Source of the DNA: Thioalkalivibrio sp.
GTDB lineage: Bacteria; Pseudomonadota; Gammaproteobacteria; Ectothiorhodospirales; Ectothiorhodospiraceae
Length of the DNA: 8,305 bases
Assembly: GCA_018224485.1 (NCBI GenBank)
Contig: JAGTVE010000218.1
Coordinates: 1-8,305, forward strand
Reading direction: 5' to 3'
Shown here: piece after piece, positions 5,933 through 8,305 of the stretch
How positions within the stretch are numbered: the stretch's first letter is position 1
Layout: each line of letters opens with the position of its first letter
The notes under the pieces: generated by a model
Told to the model about the DNA's origin: nothing
The model's database searches: none
The model's input: the letters and a program-made list of their open reading frames with translations, nothing else
Position numbers and translations under genes: made by a program

Positions 5933-6643
5933 TCACCACAACGGGCCCGGACGATGCAGCACGCGGTGCAGCGGCAGCGGCTTGTCCTCGGCGCGGTGCG
6001 CCACCTGCGCAGCGAAGAGTTCCGCCGCGGCCAGCGCATCGTTGAGCGCATCGTGACCCTTGTAGCGCGGTAGGTTGTAGCGTTCGCGCAGCGCATTCAG
6101 CCGCAGGCCGCCGGATCGGACCGTCTCCTGCCGGCGCTCCATCTCGTCCTGCGCCAGGCGCAGGGTGTCCACGGTAGGGATCATGCAGGCAAAGCCGTAT
6201 TCGCTCTGACAGGCCTGATCCAGGAAGCCGAGTTCAACCGCCGCGTGGTGGGCCAGCATCACGCGGCCGCCGAGCACCTCGAGAAACCGCTCCAGTGCCT
6301 CCCCCAGGCTGCCGCCGCGGGCGGCCTGATCGTCGGTGATCTGGTGGATCACGGCACTGGCCTCGGGGATCTCCCGGGTCGGTCGCACCCGACATTGCCC
6401 GGCCGTGTCGAGGCGTATCGTCAGCCCGTCCATCGCCACCCAGCCGATGGACAGGATCTGGTCCTCCGCGGGGTTCAGCCCGGTCGTCTCGAGATCCACG
6501 GCCAGGAACCGTGTTTCGCGGCAGTCGTTCGAAAGGTCCGGGATCTTGCCGGCGAGGTAGTCGCGCAGCGGTCCCGGAGGAACCTTGGCCGCGCGGCGCT
6601 GGCGGCGCCAGCAGAACAGCATGGGCCCGGGAGGCTGAATCAC
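5933..6643 (-). CDS. DnaQ-like 3'-5' exonuclease (DEDDh family), acs-linked
   Basis: A 236-residue protein with the RNase T/DNA polymerase III epsilon exonuclease fold. ExoI is FLAVDLETTGLNP (Asp50, Glu52). ExoIII is YKGHDALNDALAAAELF (His197, Asp202). ExoII, normally HNxxFD, reads AHHAAVELGFL, so Glu137 stands where the metal-binding Asp is expected. VIHQITDD (98-105) is the usual linker motif. The N-terminus is basic (WRRQRR). The GTG at 6643 is preferred: it overlaps the upstream gene's stop (GTGA) and has AAGGG about 6 nt before it. ATG 6622 is the alternative, giving 229 residues and a start MLFCWRRQ, but lacks a Shine-Dalgarno sequence. The frame is open up to 7315, but that is a shadow of the neighbouring gene. 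Genes of this type often accompany acs and DUF294 genes; their target (RNA, DNA or a nucleotide) is unknown. Confidence 0.9.
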   Translation of the reverse strand: MIQPPGPMLFCWRRQRRAAKVPPGPLRDYLAGKIPDLSNDCRETRFLAVDLETTGLNPAEDQILSIGWVAMDGLTIRLDTAGQCRVRPTREIPEASAVIHQITDDQAARGGSLGEALERFLEVLGGRVMLAHHAAVELGFLDQACQSEYGFACMIPTVDTLRLAQDEMERRQETVRSGGLRLNALRERYNLPRYKGHDALNDALAAAELFAAQVAHRAEDKPLPLHRVLHRPGPLW

Positions 6644-8305
6644 AGCGTGCCCTTGCCTGCCAGCCGCGAGCGCAGGTTCTTCTGCATCGTTCCGATTACC
6701 GCGAAGGCGTCCTTCAGGTGCGCGCGCTCGAGTGCCGACAGCGTCTTCGGCGGGATGTGGTTGTCGGGTTCCTCGCCGGCCTTCATCTGGTCCACCTGGT
6801 GGCGCGCGCGCAGGGTGAACAGGGTCTCGTAGGCATCGCACAGGTTCTCGCCCGCATCCCGCGTGATCACGCCGGCGTGCACGGCTCCGGCCAGGCGCTC
6901 GAGGGTGTGCATTCCCGTGAGCCCCGCCTGGAAGGCATAAACCTGGGCCAGGCTGGAGACCAGCAGCAGGCCCTGCTTCTTCACGTCCAGGGTGTCCGCC
7001 TGCTCGCCGGAGGGGACCAGCACCAGCTGCCGGAAGAAACCGAGCGGAGGCGAGCGGCGCAGCGCGTTGCGGGTCATCTGGGCGAGGAACGGCGGCTGCC
7101 CGCCGACCATCGTCAGTGCCTCGGACCGCAGGGAGTCGAACAGGGTGGCGTCGCCGTGAACCACACGGAGGTCGAAATAGTGGGCGGCCAGCATCGCCCG
7201 CTTCATGTCCGGGGTGTAGGTGACCCGGCTGAACTCCTTGCGCCAGCCGCTGACACTGCGTCGCCAGTCGGCACTCCTCGGCGTGACGCCGCCGGGACAG
7301 TGCGGCAGTCCGCACGCGTCCAGGCCGTCGGTGACGAATTCCGCCATCCGGGCGAAGTAGGCGTCCACCTCGCCGTCTTTCGAGTCCTGGTGGATCAGGG
7401 CGTTGTCCTGATCGGTGTGCACCGACTGTTCGCGCCGCCCCTGGGACCCGCAGGCCAGCCAGGCATAGGGCACCGGCGGCGGCCCGAGACGGGCCTCGGC
7501 CAGCTTCAGCAGGCGCCGTGTCAGGGCATCGATCACCGCCGTGACCGCCTGGCCCAGGTGAAAGGCGGTGGCCCCGGACTGAACCAGCTGGATCTGCAGC
7601 TCTGGCAGCGAACCGGCCACCTGGCGGAGCGATTCGACGGACTCGCAGCGCCGGATGTCGCGGACCAGGTACACCGCGTTGGTGCCCTGATGCCGGATCA
7701 GGTCGGTGGTCGAGATCAGTCCCACGGGCTGCCGACCGGACATCACCGGCAGGTGGTGGATGTCCTGGCGGGACATCATCAGCAGCGCCTCGAAGGCGGG
7801 TGTCTCGCGCGTGACCGTCTGCAGACGGCCGCTCATGATGTTGCCCACCGGCTCCTGCCGCGAGCGGCCCGCCGCGAGGCAGCGTTTGCGCAGGTCGTGA
7901 TCGGTGACGATGCCCACCAGCGCATCGCCGGACATCACGATCAGCGCGGACACCTCCTGCTCCGTCATGCGCTCGGCGGCATCCCGGATCGTCGACTCGG
8001 GGGTGATGGTGATCGGCGGGCGCGTGACCAGTTCGCCCACCGATACAGTGAGCACCCCCTGGCCGCGGTTGCCACCGGCCCCCAGCGCGGCGCGCGCCTG
8101 CTCCACTGGCCGCCGGCTGGCCCGGTCGAAGCGTTCCGCGAACCCGGGATGCTGCTGCCGGAGCTCCCGTGCGTCCCGGCCCGGCAGCAGGTAGAACAGG
8201 GCATCCTCGACCACCCGGCCCGAGACCGGGTTCAGGGGGTCCACGTCGTCGGGGACGGCGAAGATGTCGCCTTCGCCGAGCTTGTCCAGGAGTTCGTCCT
8301 CGGAA
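6640..8305 (-). CDS. cNMP-binding/CBS/DUF294 nucleotidyltransferase-like protein, N-terminus outside window
   Basis: The frame runs off the right edge, so the N-terminus is missing. Numbered from the Val codon at 8242-8244, the order is: end of a cyclic-nucleotide-binding domain (GEGDIF just upstream, then VVEDALFYLLP at 11-21); two CBS domains, about 68-118 (VGELVTRPPITITPESTIRD) and 133-183 (MSGRLQTVTRETPAFEALL); a DUF294 nucleotidyltransferase-like domain with GSQGRREQ (266-273) and DQDN (278-281), the GlnD-like nucleotide and metal motif; and a helical DUF294 C-terminal domain to the end. Family members are soluble and regulatory-looking: CBS pairs bind adenine nucleotides and the front domain could bind cAMP. 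Whether it transfers nucleotides, and to what, is not known. Next to acs it is commonly found beside acetate-type symporter genes, so it may sense energy state for acetate uptake. The frame extends past GTG 8244, so that codon is not the start. Confidence 0.92.
   Translation of the reverse strand, partial: SEDELLDKLGEGDIFAVPDDVDPLNPVSGRVVEDALFYLLPGRDARELRQQHPGFAERFDRASRRPVEQARAALGAGGNRGQGVLTVSVGELVTRPPITITPESTIRDAAERMTEQEVSALIVMSGDALVGIVTDHDLRKRCLAAGRSRQEPVGNIMSGRLQTVTRETPAFEALLMMSRQDIHHLPVMSGRQPVGLISTTDLIRHQGTNAVYLVRDIRRCESVESLRQVAGSLPELQIQLVQSGATAFHLGQAVTAVIDALTRRLLKLAEARLGPPPVPYAWLACGSQGRREQSVHTDQDNALIHQDSKDGEVDAYFARMAEFVTDGLDACGLPHCPGGVTPRSADWRRSVSGWRKEFSRVTYTPDMKRAMLAAHYFDLRVVHGDATLFDSLRSEALTMVGGQPPFLAQMTRNALRRSPPLGFFRQLVLVPSGEQADTLDVKKQGLLLVSSLAQVYAFQAGLTGMHTLERLAGAVHAGVITRDAGENLCDAYETLFTLRARHQVDQMKAGEEPDNHIPPKTLSALERAHLKDAFAVIGTMQKNLRSRLAGKGTL

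Noticed and set aside
5434..6096. Several small open frames on both strands in the exonuclease-acs gap
   Set aside because: All are Arg/Pro/Ala/Gly-rich and overlap each other in several frames. None has a convincing ribosome-binding site. Only the short hydrolase-like patch at 5719-5805 was kept, at low confidence.
6644..7315. Upstream extension of the exonuclease frame
   Set aside because: It lies inside the DUF294 gene in another frame and reads as Arg/Pro/Gly-rich shadow sequence with no exonuclease features.

Overview
The window is GC-rich, densely coded bacterial chromosome. Gene content (AMP-forming acetyl-CoA synthetase next to a DEDDh exonuclease and a CBS/DUF294 protein, an Anbu peptidase with alpha-E and transglutaminase genes, and GTAG-type REP hairpins) suggests a gammaproteobacterium, possibly a purple-sulfur or halophilic relative such as Ectothiorhodospiraceae. 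That placement is inference. No rRNA, tRNA, CRISPR array or transposase gene was found.

Left block (1-2309). On the + strand, the C-terminal part of an alpha-E domain protein overlaps by 4 bp the start of a transglutaminase-like cysteine peptidase. Facing them on the - strand, with 30 bp between stop codons, is an Anbu-type N-terminal-nucleophile peptidase (proteasome beta-subunit/HslV relative). Alpha-E, transglutaminase, circularly permuted ATP-grasp and Anbu genes recur together in many bacteria as a predicted peptide-synthesis/peptide-cleavage module. The ATP-grasp gene would be expected just left of the window. A good sigma-70-like promoter lies upstream of anbu.

Middle (2310-3488). A 328-bp gap holds five REP-like 24-bp hairpins in alternating orientation and a short 13-bp tandem array. 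Then comes a - strand gene for an exported rhodanese-like protein, followed by a 188-bp spacer with a strong hairpin just beyond the acs stop.

Right block (3489-8305, all - strand). Transcription runs from a 5'-truncated cyclic-nucleotide-binding/CBS/DUF294 nucleotidyltransferase-like protein into a DnaQ-like exonuclease (GTGA overlap). A 485-bp gap with palindromes and a possible hydrolase-gene remnant follows, then acs. This acs/exonuclease/CBS-DUF294 neighbourhood is typical of acetate-uptake regions in gammaproteobacteria, where an acetate-type sodium:solute symporter often follows. That symporter would lie right of the window.

Nothing here is clearly a wholly new system. The items most worth a second look are the convergent layout of the Anbu module, the covarying REP cluster, the Glu-for-Asp change in the exonuclease ExoII motif, and the hairpin-rich gap upstream of acs.
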